Positions 26,825-35,383 of a stretch of DNA of 64,000 bases are shown piece by piece. The DNA comes from Faeciplasma sp045660445 (GTDB lineage Bacteria; Bacillota; Clostridia; Oscillospirales; Ruminococcaceae): positions 1-64,000 of the forward strand of contig JAZRDR010000015.1 of NCBI GenBank assembly GCA_045660445.1, read 5' to 3'. Each line of letters opens with the position of its first letter. Position 1 is the first letter of the stretch. The position numbers and the translations under genes were made by a program. The notes below the pieces were generated by a model, which saw only the letters and a list, made by a program, of their open reading frames with translations, searched no databases and was not told where the DNA came from.

Positions 26825-28054
26825 ATGCTGAAAAGGATTATTGCTATGGCTATTGTTTTAACTCTTGGAGCATCTATGATGTCGGGATGCTCGAAAAATG
26901 TAACCGCAAAAGCAGGACTTGATTGGATCAACAACCCTTCTTCAAAAGAGGAGTGGATGCAAAATGCAAAGATCACATCCTTAACAAACCTTGGCAACAC
27001 CTATCGCTTGAAGAACGCTATTGAAAAGGCGAAGAACGGCGAAGATGTTACCATCGCGTATATCGGCGGCTCGATCACCGAAGGCGACCATCTTCCCACA
27101 AGCTATGCTTCGCGTTCTTATAACTATTTTGTTGAGACTTTTGCAAAAAATCCCGACAAGTGCCACTATGTAAACGCAGGCATAAGCGGAACACCCTCGG
27201 TTTTGGGATCACTTAGACTTGAAAATGACGTTTTAAGCAATAACCCTGATATCGTTTTCGTTGAATTTGCAGTTAACGACGGCGGCGAGGATATCTATTA
27301 CGATGCTTATGAATCCATTATAAGAGAATGCTTGAATTATGAGAGCAAGCCTGCTATCATCCTTTTGTTTGCAAGAATGGAAGAGGGTTGGACCAGCCAG
27401 GATTGGAAAAAGGAGATCGGTGCTCATTATGACGTTTCGATGATCTCTTATGCTGACGGAATCACATACCTCTTTGATAACAAGGTTATGGAATGGAGCG
27501 AGTTTTCTCACGATTATGCTCACCCTATTGCAGAGGGTAACGCTATCGTTGCTGACTTTATCGCATATTTCTATGACGAAGTGAACAGACTTGACGCACC
27601 CGAAACCGATATCAACGTTGATCTTATAGACCCTCTTTATGCAGAGTTCTATATGGGCGCACATATGATGACCAATGTTAACGGCGCACCTGCCGAGATT
27701 GGCACATGGAAGAAGGGCTCCTCAGGCTTCCACTATTCAAACGGTTGGACGAAGGCATGGGACGACAGAAATGAGCCTTTGGTGTTTGAATTCACCGGCA
27801 AGCACGCTTATGTTGTGTATCCTACATCAGGAACAAACACATTTGGAACCCTGGTTGCAAACGTATACTTCAACGGTGAGCTTGTTAAGACTGTTGAATT
27901 CAACGAATATCTTGAAGGCGGATGGAACTGCCCTTATGTTGGCACGCTTTATCACTCTCCCAAGGTTGGCGATTATAGAATTGAATTCACCGCCAAGGAA
28001 GATAACGTTAAATGTGACCTGCAGGTTTTGGCGGTTGCATATACCGATAAGTAA
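26825..28054 (+). CDS. SGNH/GDSL-family hydrolase lipoprotein
   Basis: A 409-residue lipoprotein (lipobox MSGC, Cys22). The SGNH fold covers about 65-260. It has GGSITEG (serine block, near 80), AGISGTPS (Gly block, near 120), FAVND (Asn block, near 145) and DYAHPIAEG (Asp/His block, near 235). A beta-rich C-terminal domain (about 270-409) may bind carbohydrate. SGNH enzymes of this type often remove acetyl or other ester groups from polysaccharides, an inference supported by the sugar-uptake neighbourhood. The terminator before it lies only 22 bases away, so its own promoter is not clear. Confidence 0.85.
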   Translation: MLKRIIAMAIVLTLGASMMSGCSKNVTAKAGLDWINNPSSKEEWMQNAKITSLTNLGNTYRLKNAIEKAKNGEDVTIAYIGGSITEGDHLPTSYASRSYNYFVETFAKNPDKCHYVNAGISGTPSVLGSLRLENDVLSNNPDIVFVEFAVNDGGEDIYYDAYESIIRECLNYESKPAIILLFARMEEGWTSQDWKKEIGAHYDVSMISYADGITYLFDNKVMEWSEFSHDYAHPIAEGNAIVADFIAYFYDEVNRLDAPETDINVDLIDPLYAEFYMGAHMMTNVNGAPAEIGTWKKGSSGFHYSNGWTKAWDDRNEPLVFEFTGKHAYVVYPTSGTNTFGTLVANVYFNGELVKTVEFNEYLEGGWNCPYVGTLYHSPKVGDYRIEFTAKEDNVKCDLQVLAVAYTDK

Positions 28055-28061
28055 TCAAAAG

Positions 28062-28088
28062 AAAAGGGAGGCGTGAACCCTCCCTCTT
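28062..28088 (+). terminator. hairpin after the SGNH gene
   Basis: AAGGGAGG pairs with CCTCCCTCTT around a short loop; followed by TTAAAA. Probably the first of two tandem terminators. Confidence 0.5.
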
Positions 28089-28105
28089 AAAAGGCACAAC
28101 AAACA

Positions 28106-28131
28106 TCGGGAGGTTTCCCTCCCGAATTTTT
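28106..28131 (+). terminator. rho-independent terminator
   Basis: TCGGGAGG / CCTCCCGA stem with TTTC loop and a T-run, 17 bases before the MFS gene start. Readthrough or an internal promoter must supply the MFS gene. Confidence 0.8.
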
Positions 28132-28147
28132 ATGCAAAGGAAACAGT

Positions 28148-29314
28148 ATGGTACATTTACTTATTGTAATCATTTATATCTCGTTTATAAGCATCGGCTT
28201 GCCGGACGGCCTTTTGGGCTCGGCGTGGCCGAGTATGTACGAGGGGCTTGGTGTTCCCATTTCATATGCAGGAACGTTAAGCATGCTAATTTCGGGCTGC
28301 ACGATAGTGATGGCTCTTATAAGCGAAAAGGTTATTAAAAAATTCGGCACGGGAATAACCACTGCCGTCAGCGTTGCGATGACCGCAGTAGCGCTTCTTG
28401 GCTTTTCGATGAGCAACAGCTTTTGGGAGCTTTGTTTGTGGGGTATCCCCTGCGGACTCGGTGCAGGAAGCATCGACGCTGCACTTAACAACTATGTTGC
28501 ACTGCATTATTCAAGCCGCCACATGAGCTGGCTTCATTGCTTTTGGGGAGTTGGATGCACCACGGGCCCTTATATCATGTCGCACTTTTTGATATCCGGC
28601 GGAGGCTGGCGCGAGGGTTATCGCGCGGTGTTCATTTTCCAATTGGTTTTAACAGTTGCATTGGTTGCGGCACTTCCTCTTTGGAAGATAAAAGCAGGTA
28701 CAGATCAAGCTCAGGAAGAGCAAAAGAACGCAAAATCGTTAGGCGTTGCAAAAACGCTGAAGATCAAGGGCGTTAAAGAGGTTTTGGTGACTTTCTTCAG
28801 CTATTGTGCCATCGAAACGACTGTTGCGCTTTGGGCTGTAAGCTATGTTGTTGCGGAAAAGGGGATAGGATCTGAAGAGGCTGCAAAATGGGGCTCGCTG
28901 TTTTATCTTGGAATCACTGCAGGCAGATTTGTTGCAGGATTCTTCACAAGTAAGGTTGGCGACAAGAATATGATAAGACTTAGCATTGCAATAATGCTCG
29001 TCGGAATAGTCTTGCTTTGCTTGCCGCTTGGAAACGCAGGCTGCGCGATTGCTTTTGCTGTCATTGGCCTTGGCTGTGCGCCCGTTTATCCTTCGATCAT
29101 TCACGCAACTCCCGATCATTTCGGAAAAGAAAACTCGCAGGCTGTTATAGGCGTTCAAATGGCGGCTGCTTATGTTGGATCGACCTTTGTGCCGCCGCTT
29201 TTCGGCGCACTTTCAGAGGTTACGGGAATGGGCATATTCCCGATATGTATAGCGATAATCTTTGCGATGATGGTTATATGCTCTGAAAGAGTTAACGCTG
29301 TTGCAGGGAAATAG
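28148..29314 (+). CDS. MFS transporter
   Basis: A 388-residue major facilitator protein with 12 predicted helices. The first helix carries GLPDGLLGSAWPSM, a motif of the FucP/fucose-like and related sugar-transporter branch seen in Clostridia. The helix 4-5 part has GAGSIDAALNNYVA, which is also typical of that branch. Substrate unknown; a sugar is plausible but not shown. The start has AAAGGAA 6 bases upstream. Confidence 0.88.
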   Translation: MVHLLIVIIYISFISIGLPDGLLGSAWPSMYEGLGVPISYAGTLSMLISGCTIVMALISEKVIKKFGTGITTAVSVAMTAVALLGFSMSNSFWELCLWGIPCGLGAGSIDAALNNYVALHYSSRHMSWLHCFWGVGCTTGPYIMSHFLISGGGWREGYRAVFIFQLVLTVALVAALPLWKIKAGTDQAQEEQKNAKSLGVAKTLKIKGVKEVLVTFFSYCAIETTVALWAVSYVVAEKGIGSEEAAKWGSLFYLGITAGRFVAGFFTSKVGDKNMIRLSIAIMLVGIVLLCLPLGNAGCAIAFAVIGLGCAPVYPSIIHATPDHFGKENSQAVIGVQMAAAYVGSTFVPPLFGALSEVTGMGIFPICIAIIFAMMVICSERVNAVAGK

Positions 29315-29334
29315 TTTGATATAAAAACAGAAAC

Positions 29335-29366
29335 AAAAAAGCCTCCCGAAAGGGAGGCTTAATTTT
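29335..29366. terminator. bidirectional terminator between MFS gene and rny
   Basis: GCCTCCC-GAAA-GGGAGGC stem with A6 on the left and T-rich sequence on the right, serving both convergent genes. Confidence 0.85.
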
Positions 29367-29384
29367 TGCTTACTTTTGCGGTGA

Positions 29385-30953
29385 TTACTTAGCGTATTCA
29401 ACAGCTCTCGATTCGCGGATGATGTTAACCTTGATCTGTCCGGGATAGTCCATCTCGTCCTCGATCTTCTTGGCGATCTCGCGTGCAACAACGATCATTC
29501 TTTCGTCGTTAACCTTTTCGGGAGCAACCATAATTCTCACCTCGCGTCCTGCCTGAATTGCAAAGGACTTATCAACACCTTCAAACGAAGAGCAGATCTC
29601 CTCAAGCTTTTCAAGACGCTTGATGTAAGATTCGAAGTTTTCGCTTCTTGCAGCAGGACGAGCAGCCGAGACAGCATCGGCAGCCTGAACGAGTGCTGCG
29701 ATAACGGAATGGATCTCAACGTCACCGTGGTGAGCTTCGATAGCGTGGATGATATCAGCCGATTCACGGTATTTCTTACAAACGTCAACACCGATCTGAA
29801 CGTGGCTTCCTTCGATCTCGTGGCTGAGGGCCTTACCGATGTCGTGGAGCAAGCCTGCGCGGCGTGCAAGTGTGGGATCAACTCCAAGCTCGCTTGCCAT
29901 CATGCCTGCAAGGTGAGCAACCTCGATCGAGTGGTTCAAAACGTTCTGACGGTAGCTGGTTCTGTAATGAAGTCTACCTATAAGCTTAACAAGCTCGTGG
30001 TTAAGACCGTGGATGTTAGCTTCAAGTACTGCTCTTTCACCCTCGGACTTGATGACCTGCTCAACCTCGCGGCGAGCCTTGTCAACCATTTCCTCAATTC
30101 TGGTAGGATGGATTCTTCCGTCCTGAATAAGCTTTTCAAGAGCAAGGCGTGCAACCTCACGTCTGACAGGATCGAAGCAGGAAAGGGTGATAGCTTCGGG
30201 AGTGTCGTCGATAATAAGGTCAACACCTGTAAGTGTTTCAAGGGCACGGATGTTTCTGCCTTCACGGCCGATGATTCTGCCCTTCATTTCGTCGTTAGGC
30301 AACGGAACAACGCTGACTGCGGATTCGGAAACCTGATCGGCAGCGCATCTTGCAATTGCAAGCGAGATAAGCTGTCTTGCCTTGGCCTCGCATTCTTCCT
30401 TGGCCTGCTGTTCATAAGAAACGATCTTAACAGCCTTTTCGTGAACAAGATCGTCATCAAGCTGCTTGAGCAAATATTCCTTTGCCTGCTCGATGGTGAA
30501 GCCGGAGATTCTTTCAAGAATTTCAAGCTGGCTGTTCTTGATCTTCTCAGCCTCTTCAAGCTTGCCGTCAGCCTGCTTCAATTTAAGCTGAACAGCTTCT
30601 TCCTTCTTGTCAAGAGAGTCGATCTTGCGGTCGAGGGTTTCTTCTTTTTGCTGGATTCTTCTTTCCTGACGCGAAACTTCGCTTCTGCGTTCTTTAATTT
30701 CACGTTCAGATTCGGTTCTTGCTTTGTAGATTTCGTCTTTGGCTTCGATGAGCTTTTCCTTTTTAAGCGATTCTGCCTTCTTCTTGGCATCTTCAACTAT
30801 CTTAACGGCTTCCTGCTCAGCCGAGCCGATTTGTGCTTCTGCGATTTTCTTTCTATGGTTAATGCCGGCTTTAAATGCGATGAGCCCGCTGACTGCGGCA
30901 CCGATGATTAAAGCTGCCAAACATAAAAGTGATGCAACAATTATTGATATCAT
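29385..30953 (-). CDS. rny: ribonuclease Y
   Basis: A 522-residue membrane-anchored endoribonuclease that starts mRNA decay. It has an N-terminal transmembrane helix (about 5-25), a long charged coiled coil (about 30-190) and a KH domain (about 200-265, with GRIIGREGRNIRALE). The HD domain has its catalytic His-Asp in GLLHDIGK near 367. The length is typical. Translation could also start at TTG 30962; ATG 30953 is chosen because TTG sits only 4 bases from GGAG, though ATG is 13 bases away, so this is not certain. Confidence 0.95.
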   Translation of the reverse strand: MISIIVASLLCLAALIIGAAVSGLIAFKAGINHRKKIAEAQIGSAEQEAVKIVEDAKKKAESLKKEKLIEAKDEIYKARTESEREIKERRSEVSRQERRIQQKEETLDRKIDSLDKKEEAVQLKLKQADGKLEEAEKIKNSQLEILERISGFTIEQAKEYLLKQLDDDLVHEKAVKIVSYEQQAKEECEAKARQLISLAIARCAADQVSESAVSVVPLPNDEMKGRIIGREGRNIRALETLTGVDLIIDDTPEAITLSCFDPVRREVARLALEKLIQDGRIHPTRIEEMVDKARREVEQVIKSEGERAVLEANIHGLNHELVKLIGRLHYRTSYRQNVLNHSIEVAHLAGMMASELGVDPTLARRAGLLHDIGKALSHEIEGSHVQIGVDVCKKYRESADIIHAIEAHHGDVEIHSVIAALVQAADAVSAARPAARSENFESYIKRLEKLEEICSSFEGVDKSFAIQAGREVRIMVAPEKVNDERMIVVAREIAKKIEDEMDYPGQIKVNIIRESRAVEYAK

Positions 30954-31059
30954 ATAATGCAAGGGTCTCCTTTCTTTAAGTTTTTTAATATTATCTAAGT
31001 AAGCAATGTTTCATATATGCAAAGCGGTGATAAGCCGCAATGGTGCAATATACAATACT

Positions 31060-31088
31060 ATTTTATATTATAACAGCGTTTCTGTCAA
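31060..31088 (-). promoter_or_regulatory. sigma-A promoter of rny
   Basis: On the minus strand, TTGACA, 17-base spacer, TAAAAT, giving a leader of about 100 bases. Confidence 0.6.
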
Positions 31089-31116
31089 GAAAATATTTAT
31101 AGAATCGTAAATATGC

Positions 31117-31145
31117 TTGACAAAACTCGGCTTTGGTGGTATTTT
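31117..31145 (+). promoter_or_regulatory. sigma-A promoter of the thrS T-box leader
   Basis: TTGACA, 17-base spacer, TATTTT, divergent from the rny promoter. Transcription should begin near 31152. Confidence 0.6.
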
Positions 31146-31151
31146 AATCAA

Positions 31152-31401
31152 CAGAAAGCAATATATAAATCGTTGACGGGGAAGCCCGCGGGATAGAACT
31201 TTCAGAGAGCATGGCGTTTGGTGAGAGCCGTGTAAGTTTGGCCACGCAGATGGGACACCGCCCCCGAGAGTGCCTAATAAGCACCGCTGGTCTTGCGTTA
31301 TAAAGACAAACACTAAAGGCGCAATATGCGCGAATTTGGGTGGAACCGCGGTTTTAATCGCCCCATAGACAAACTGATTGTCTGTGGGGCTTTCTTTTTT
31401 A
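31152..31401 (+). promoter_or_regulatory. T-box leader of thrS
   Basis: A T-box riboswitch that senses uncharged threonine tRNA. The hallmark T-box sequence GGGTGGAACCGCGG is at 31338-31351. An intrinsic terminator follows (GCCCCATAGACAA pairing with TTGTCTGTGGGGC, 31360-31390, then TTTCTTTTTT). The upstream stem I region contains a CAGAGAGC element (about 31203-31210) and a GGGACACCG stretch whose ACC (31257-31259) is the likely threonine specifier codon. Uncharged tRNA would stabilise the antiterminator and allow thrS expression. The intergenic stretch 30954-31445 is otherwise filled by the two divergent promoters. Confidence 0.9.
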
Positions 31402-31445
31402 CAGACGGTCAAAAATCTATAATACTATATAAAGGAGAAGAAACA

Positions 31446-33245
31446 ATGAAAGTAATTTACAACAACGGCACTGTTAACGAATGCCCGATTGAAGAAGAGC
31501 TTCACGTGTTGCGCCATTCGGCAGCACACATCATGGCTCAGGCAATTCAAAGACTTTATCCCGATGCAAAATTTGCTTACGGTCCCGCAACCGAAAACGG
31601 ATTCTATTATGACGTTGACTTGGGCGACAGAAAGCTTAACGATGCAGACCTTGCAGCTATCGAAGCTGAAATGAAGAAGATCACCAAGGAAAACCTTCCT
31701 ATCCGTCCCTATACTCTTCCCAGAGATGAAGCTATCGCTCATATGGAAGAAAGAGGGGAGAAGTATAAGGTAGAGCATATCGGCGACTTGGCAGAGGATG
31801 CTGTTATCAGCTTCTATAAGCAGGGCGATTATGTTGATATGTGCGTTGGCCCTCACCTTAACTATACCAAGGCACTTAAGGTGTTTAAGATCGTTGGTCA
31901 GTCGGGTGCATATTGGAAGAACGACGCAAACAACAAGATGCTCACCAGAATCAAGGGCGTTGCATTCCGCACACAGCAAGAGCTTGATGAATATATCAAG
32001 ATCCAGGAAGAAGCAAAATTGCGCGATCACAACAAGATCGGCCGCGAGCTTGAATATTTCACAACTGTTGACGTTATCGGCCAGGGCCTTCCCATTCTCT
32101 TGCCCAAGGGCGCAAGAGTTATTCAGCTTATGCAGAGATGGGTTGAAGACACCGAGCAGAAGCGCGGATATCTTTTGACAAAGACTCCTTTGATGGCAAA
32201 GCGCGAGCTTTATAAGATCTCCGGCCACTGGGATCACTATTTGGACGGTATGTTCATCATGGGCGACCCTCATGATGAGGAAAGCGAATGCTTTGCACTC
32301 CGCCCGATGACTTGTCCTTTCCAGTATCAGGTTTATTTGAACAGACAGCGTTCTTACAGAGAGCTTCCCATGCGCTTAGGCGAGACGTCCACTCTCTTCA
32401 GAAATGAAGATTCGGGCGAAATGCACGGCCTTATCAGAGTAAGACAGTTCACTATCTCCGAAGGCCACCTTGTTTTAAGACCCGATCAGCTTGAAGAAGA
32501 ATTCAAGGGCTGTCTTGACTTGGCACGCTATTGCCTTGAGACTGTCGGTCTTTGGGAAGACTGTACGTTCAGATTCTCTCAGTGGGATCCTGCTAACCCC
32601 AACAACAAGTACGAGGGTACTCCCGAGCAGTGGGAAGAAGCTCAGAACGTTATGGGCAAGATCCTTGACAACATCGGTATTGATTATGAAGTCGGTATCG
32701 ACGAGGCTGCATTCTACGGTCCGAAGCTTGATATTCAGTGCAAGAACGTATTCGGCAAGGAAGACACCATCGTTACGATTCAGATTGATATGCTCTTGGC
32801 AGAAAAGTTCGGCATGGAATACGTTGACGCTGACGGTGAGAAGAAGACTCCTTATATCATCCACAGAACTTCTTTGGGCTGCTATGAAAGAACATTGGCT
32901 CTCTTGCTTGAAAAGTATGCAGGTGCGCTTCCTTTGTGGCTCTCTCCCTTGCAGGTAATGATCATGCCCATTGCAGACAGACAGCTTGATTATGCAAACG
33001 AGGTTGCCGCAAAGCTCGAGGCTCTCGGCATCCGCACAGAGGTTGATGCAAGAAGCGAAAAGATCGGCTATAAGATCCGTCAGGCACAGCTTTCAAAGAC
33101 TCCTTATATGATAATCATCGGCGACAACGAGCTTGAAGCAGGTGAAGTTTCTGTAAGAAGCCGCAAGGGCGTTGACCTTGGCTCGATGAGCGTTGATGCA
33201 CTTATTGCAAAGCTTGTTGAGGAAATCGAAACAAAGGCTAAGTAA
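31446..33245 (+). CDS. thrS: threonyl-tRNA synthetase lacking the TGS domain
   Basis: A 599-residue class II synthetase that attaches threonine to tRNA-Thr. The editing domain opens at once with RHSAAHIMAQ (about 23-32) and has CVGPHL. The catalytic core has RPMTCPFQ (zinc Cys) and motif 2 FRNEDSGEMHG; HRTSLGCYER is motif 3. A C-terminal anticodon-binding domain covers about 500-599. Most bacterial ThrRS are about 640 residues and begin with a TGS domain of about 60 residues; here only about 22 residues precede the editing domain. The start at 31446 follows AAAGGAGAAG. No in-frame TGS lies upstream, because the T-box terminator is there. Confidence 0.95.
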   Translation: MKVIYNNGTVNECPIEEELHVLRHSAAHIMAQAIQRLYPDAKFAYGPATENGFYYDVDLGDRKLNDADLAAIEAEMKKITKENLPIRPYTLPRDEAIAHMEERGEKYKVEHIGDLAEDAVISFYKQGDYVDMCVGPHLNYTKALKVFKIVGQSGAYWKNDANNKMLTRIKGVAFRTQQELDEYIKIQEEAKLRDHNKIGRELEYFTTVDVIGQGLPILLPKGARVIQLMQRWVEDTEQKRGYLLTKTPLMAKRELYKISGHWDHYLDGMFIMGDPHDEESECFALRPMTCPFQYQVYLNRQRSYRELPMRLGETSTLFRNEDSGEMHGLIRVRQFTISEGHLVLRPDQLEEEFKGCLDLARYCLETVGLWEDCTFRFSQWDPANPNNKYEGTPEQWEEAQNVMGKILDNIGIDYEVGIDEAAFYGPKLDIQCKNVFGKEDTIVTIQIDMLLAEKFGMEYVDADGEKKTPYIIHRTSLGCYERTLALLLEKYAGALPLWLSPLQVMIMPIADRQLDYANEVAAKLEALGIRTEVDARSEKIGYKIRQAQLSKTPYMIIIGDNELEAGEVSVRSRKGVDLGSMSVDALIAKLVEEIETKAK

Positions 33246-33255
33246 ATTTTCTCTT

Positions 33256-33288
33256 AAGGGGAACCCCGAGCGGGTTCCCCTTTATTTT
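33256..33288 (+). terminator. thrS terminator
   Basis: AAGGGGAACCC / GGGTTCCCCTT stem with a 5-base loop and T-rich tail. Confidence 0.85.
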
Positions 33289-33315
33289 GCATCTTCGAGT
33301 ACTGTTAGCTACAAT
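33287..33315 (+). promoter_or_regulatory. possible upstream promoter in the thrS-surface protein gap
   Basis: TTGCAT, 17-base spacer, TACAAT, overlapping the T-run of the thrS terminator. It would add a 180-base untranslated transcript ahead of the main promoter. Confidence 0.4.
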
Positions 33316-33419
33316 ATAAGCTATTTTGCACAAAAGCGGGTTGAATAAATTGTGTGTTTCTGTGCAATCATCCAAACGTGCGAAAAATCTAAAAAATATT
33401 GAAACAAAATGAAGATTTG

Positions 33420-33437
33420 TTGACACATATTAGACAG
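33420..33437 (+). repeat. 18-base motif shared with 63663-63680
   Basis: TTGACACATATTAGACAG; the copy at 63663 differs at one base. Neither copy has a -10 box at the usual distance, so it may be a protein-binding site rather than a promoter. Confidence 0.45.
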
Positions 33438-33492
33438 CGGGAGACGAGAAAGGCATTGAAAACCGCAAAATTCGGTAAATTTTCAAAAAGTA

Positions 33493-33521
33493 TTGACAAA
33501 TGCGCCGACGAGTGGTATAAT
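33493..33521 (+). promoter_or_regulatory. consensus sigma-A promoter of the surface protein gene
   Basis: TTGACA, 17-base spacer, TATAAT: a perfect match at both boxes, as expected for a highly expressed gene. Confidence 0.9.
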
Positions 33522-33619
33522 GACCGCGTCTCGGAATGTTCCCGAGTCACACATTTGATCTCTATAACCCGTTATAGGGATGAAAACAATATCCAAAATT
33601 TAAAAGGAGGAAATTTTTC

Positions 33620-35041
33620 ATGAACATGAAAAAGGTTTTGGCTGCTATTCTCGCAGTCATGATGGCTGTTTCTGCAATGGCTATCACAGCTTTCGCTGCT
33701 GACACTACTATTGCTCTTCACGGCAATGCAGACAGCAAGACTACTAAGGTTTCCCTTACCCTCACAATCCCCGTGTACGCTCTTTATGGCTACATGACCC
33801 CCGACTACGCTCTTAAGGTTCAGCTTCCTGCTAAGATTTCTCGCTATGGCGCTTTCAAAGATGGCATGAACATCGACTGGTCCATCGTAGTTAATGGCGT
33901 ATCTTACAAGCTTAAGGGTGCTGTTGAAGGTACTAACCCTGGCGAACAGTACATCTACTTCGGCTTCCTTACTCATGACTATGTTGACGACAAGGTTTGG
34001 ACTACTATTCCCCAGTCCACTCTCGTTAACGACATCACTTCCATGCAGATCGTTGCTAACATTAAGATCCCTGCTGACAAGTACTGCAGCTGGTGCGTAA
34101 ATGAAGGCAACTTCCTCGTTAAGGAAGTCGGCACTGCTTCCTACATCCAGGTAGTTAATGCTGATGATAAGACTGACGTTCTCGGTTCCGTATCTTACAT
34201 GAAGGACTGGAACCCCACTGTTACTGAACTTGGTACTGACGTTAACGTTGCTACCTACGGTTGGGTTTCTGATCTTTACAACAACTCTGTAAATGCTGAC
34301 CCCGATGCTGCTACTTACACCTTCGAATGGGATCACACTTTGGCTAATAAGGCTGCTGTTTTGGGCGCTGAATCCGCTAAGGTTGTTGTAACTCTTGACA
34401 AGGCTGTTACCGGTAACATCACTTACACCCTCTGGGCAAGAAATGCAGAACAGTACAATGGTGGCTCTAACCTCAACGACTGGCTCAACTACAAGGATGC
34501 AAGAACTGCTGTTTCTACTATCAACGTAAACGGCACTACTTCTGAACTCGTATTCGACGTTCCCCTTGATGTTCTCTACAACTCCACATACGGCACTTGG
34601 AACACTGCTTTCGCTATCTCTGAAGATATCACCAACATCTACAATGTTTTGGCTGTCACAGATGGCAAGGTTCAGAAGTATGTAAACAAGGATGCAGTTG
34701 CTAACATCACCAAGGACAATGAAGGCGCTCTCGGCGAACTCACTTGGGCTATCAACTGGAGCACCAATAATCTTGACGCTTCATACAAGGGCGAAGCTCT
34801 CAGATTCGGTGCAGAAGCTAAGGCTCTCTCTGTATCTCTCGTTCTCTCTGCTGCTGATGATGTAGTAATTGAAGAAGTTGAAGATCCTGTTGAACCTTCC
34901 ACTGAAGAAGAAGAAGACGACACTGTTGTAGCTCCTGAAGAAGAACCCGAAGTAGACGAAAACCCCAAGACCGGTTTGGCTCTCGCTCTCGTTCCTATGA
35001 TGGTTGCAGCTGTTGCAGTTGTAGCTTCCAAGAGAAGATAA
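33620..35041 (+). CDS. cell-surface protein with NPKTG sorting signal
   Basis: A 473-residue secreted protein: signal peptide (1-27, cleavage near AFA-AD), a beta-rich body (about 28-415) without recognised domains, then an acidic Glu/Asp/Pro linker (about 416-447). A C-terminal sorting signal follows: NPKTG, a hydrophobic helix and a KRR tail. NPKTG is a variant of the LPxTG motif, so a sortase should attach it to the wall. The perfect promoter, strong ribosome binding site and biased codons (mostly GCT, CTT/CTC, AAC, AAG) point to an abundant protein. No sortase gene is in the window. I do not recognise the body, so no function is proposed. Confidence 0.85.
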   Translation: MNMKKVLAAILAVMMAVSAMAITAFAADTTIALHGNADSKTTKVSLTLTIPVYALYGYMTPDYALKVQLPAKISRYGAFKDGMNIDWSIVVNGVSYKLKGAVEGTNPGEQYIYFGFLTHDYVDDKVWTTIPQSTLVNDITSMQIVANIKIPADKYCSWCVNEGNFLVKEVGTASYIQVVNADDKTDVLGSVSYMKDWNPTVTELGTDVNVATYGWVSDLYNNSVNADPDAATYTFEWDHTLANKAAVLGAESAKVVVTLDKAVTGNITYTLWARNAEQYNGGSNLNDWLNYKDARTAVSTINVNGTTSELVFDVPLDVLYNSTYGTWNTAFAISEDITNIYNVLAVTDGKVQKYVNKDAVANITKDNEGALGELTWAINWSTNNLDASYKGEALRFGAEAKALSVSLVLSAADDVVIEEVEDPVEPSTEEEEDDTVVAPEEEPEVDENPKTGLALALVPMMVAAVAVVASKRR

Positions 35042-35086
35042 TTCCTCCTACTAAGAAGGATATATTAACTGAATAATCAGTTTTCA

Positions 35087-35119
35087 ACACCACCCGATGC
35101 AGACGGGTGGTGTTTTTTT
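35087..35119 (+). terminator. terminator of the surface protein gene
   Basis: ACACCACCCG / CGGGTGGTGT stem (10 bp) with a 7-base loop and seven T. Confidence 0.92.
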
Positions 35120-35165
35120 GTCTGAAATTTTGTGAAAATTAAGTGTTAAATATTTGTGATTCATA

Positions 35166-35194
35166 TTGACACTTGATAACTCGTTTGCTATAAT
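35166..35194 (+). promoter_or_regulatory. consensus sigma-A promoter of the transport locus
   Basis: TTGACA, 17-base spacer, TATAAT. The first ATPase gene begins 190 bases downstream. Confidence 0.85.
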
Positions 35195-35213
35195 ATAAGA
35201 ACTGAAAATATGT

Positions 35214-35229
35214 GTATCCAACTGAATAC
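35214..35229 (+). repeat. GTATCCAAC-type element, copy 1
   Basis: GTATCCAACTGAATAC, with GTAT/ATAC ends in inverted orientation. A near copy is at 37067-37081 before the solute-binding protein gene. Confidence 0.4.
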
Positions 35230-35383
35230 ATAAATAACCAAAGCAAATACTTTTCTGTATATTTTTTGTTAAAAATTACGGAAACGGTGTTTGCTTATCC
35301 GTGTTTATAGAGGTTAGTATACCTATTTTGTATAAAATGCACAAAAACATCAGGCAATCTTTACCACCTCAGGAGGTGCAAAC

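Larger units (their letters stand above)
33289..33619 (+). other. intergenic region ahead of the surface protein gene
   Basis: No convincing gene is present. The stretch holds a possible promoter (33287), an 18-base motif shared with the 63.66 kb intergenic region (33420-33437), a consensus promoter (33493-33521) and a leader of about 90 bases. The leader has two small hairpins: CTCGG-N7-CCGAG (near 33530-33546) and CTATAA-CCCG-TTATAG (33562-33577). It ends in a strong AAAGGAGG. Confidence 0.6.
35120..35383 (+). other. intergenic leader of the ABC/transport locus
   Basis: No gene is visible. It contains a consensus promoter (35166-35194), a GTATCCAAC...AATAC element (35214-35229) just inside the transcript and about 190 bases of leader before the CAGGAGGTG ribosome binding site. 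Confidence 0.6.

Noticed and set aside
29709..30911. 400-residue plus-strand frame opposite rny
   Set aside because: Shadow frame; RNase Y motifs on the minus strand are clear.
33399..33623. 74-residue frame spanning the surface-protein promoter
   Set aside because: It starts at TTG without a ribosome binding site, covers the consensus promoter and leader, and has no family resemblance.
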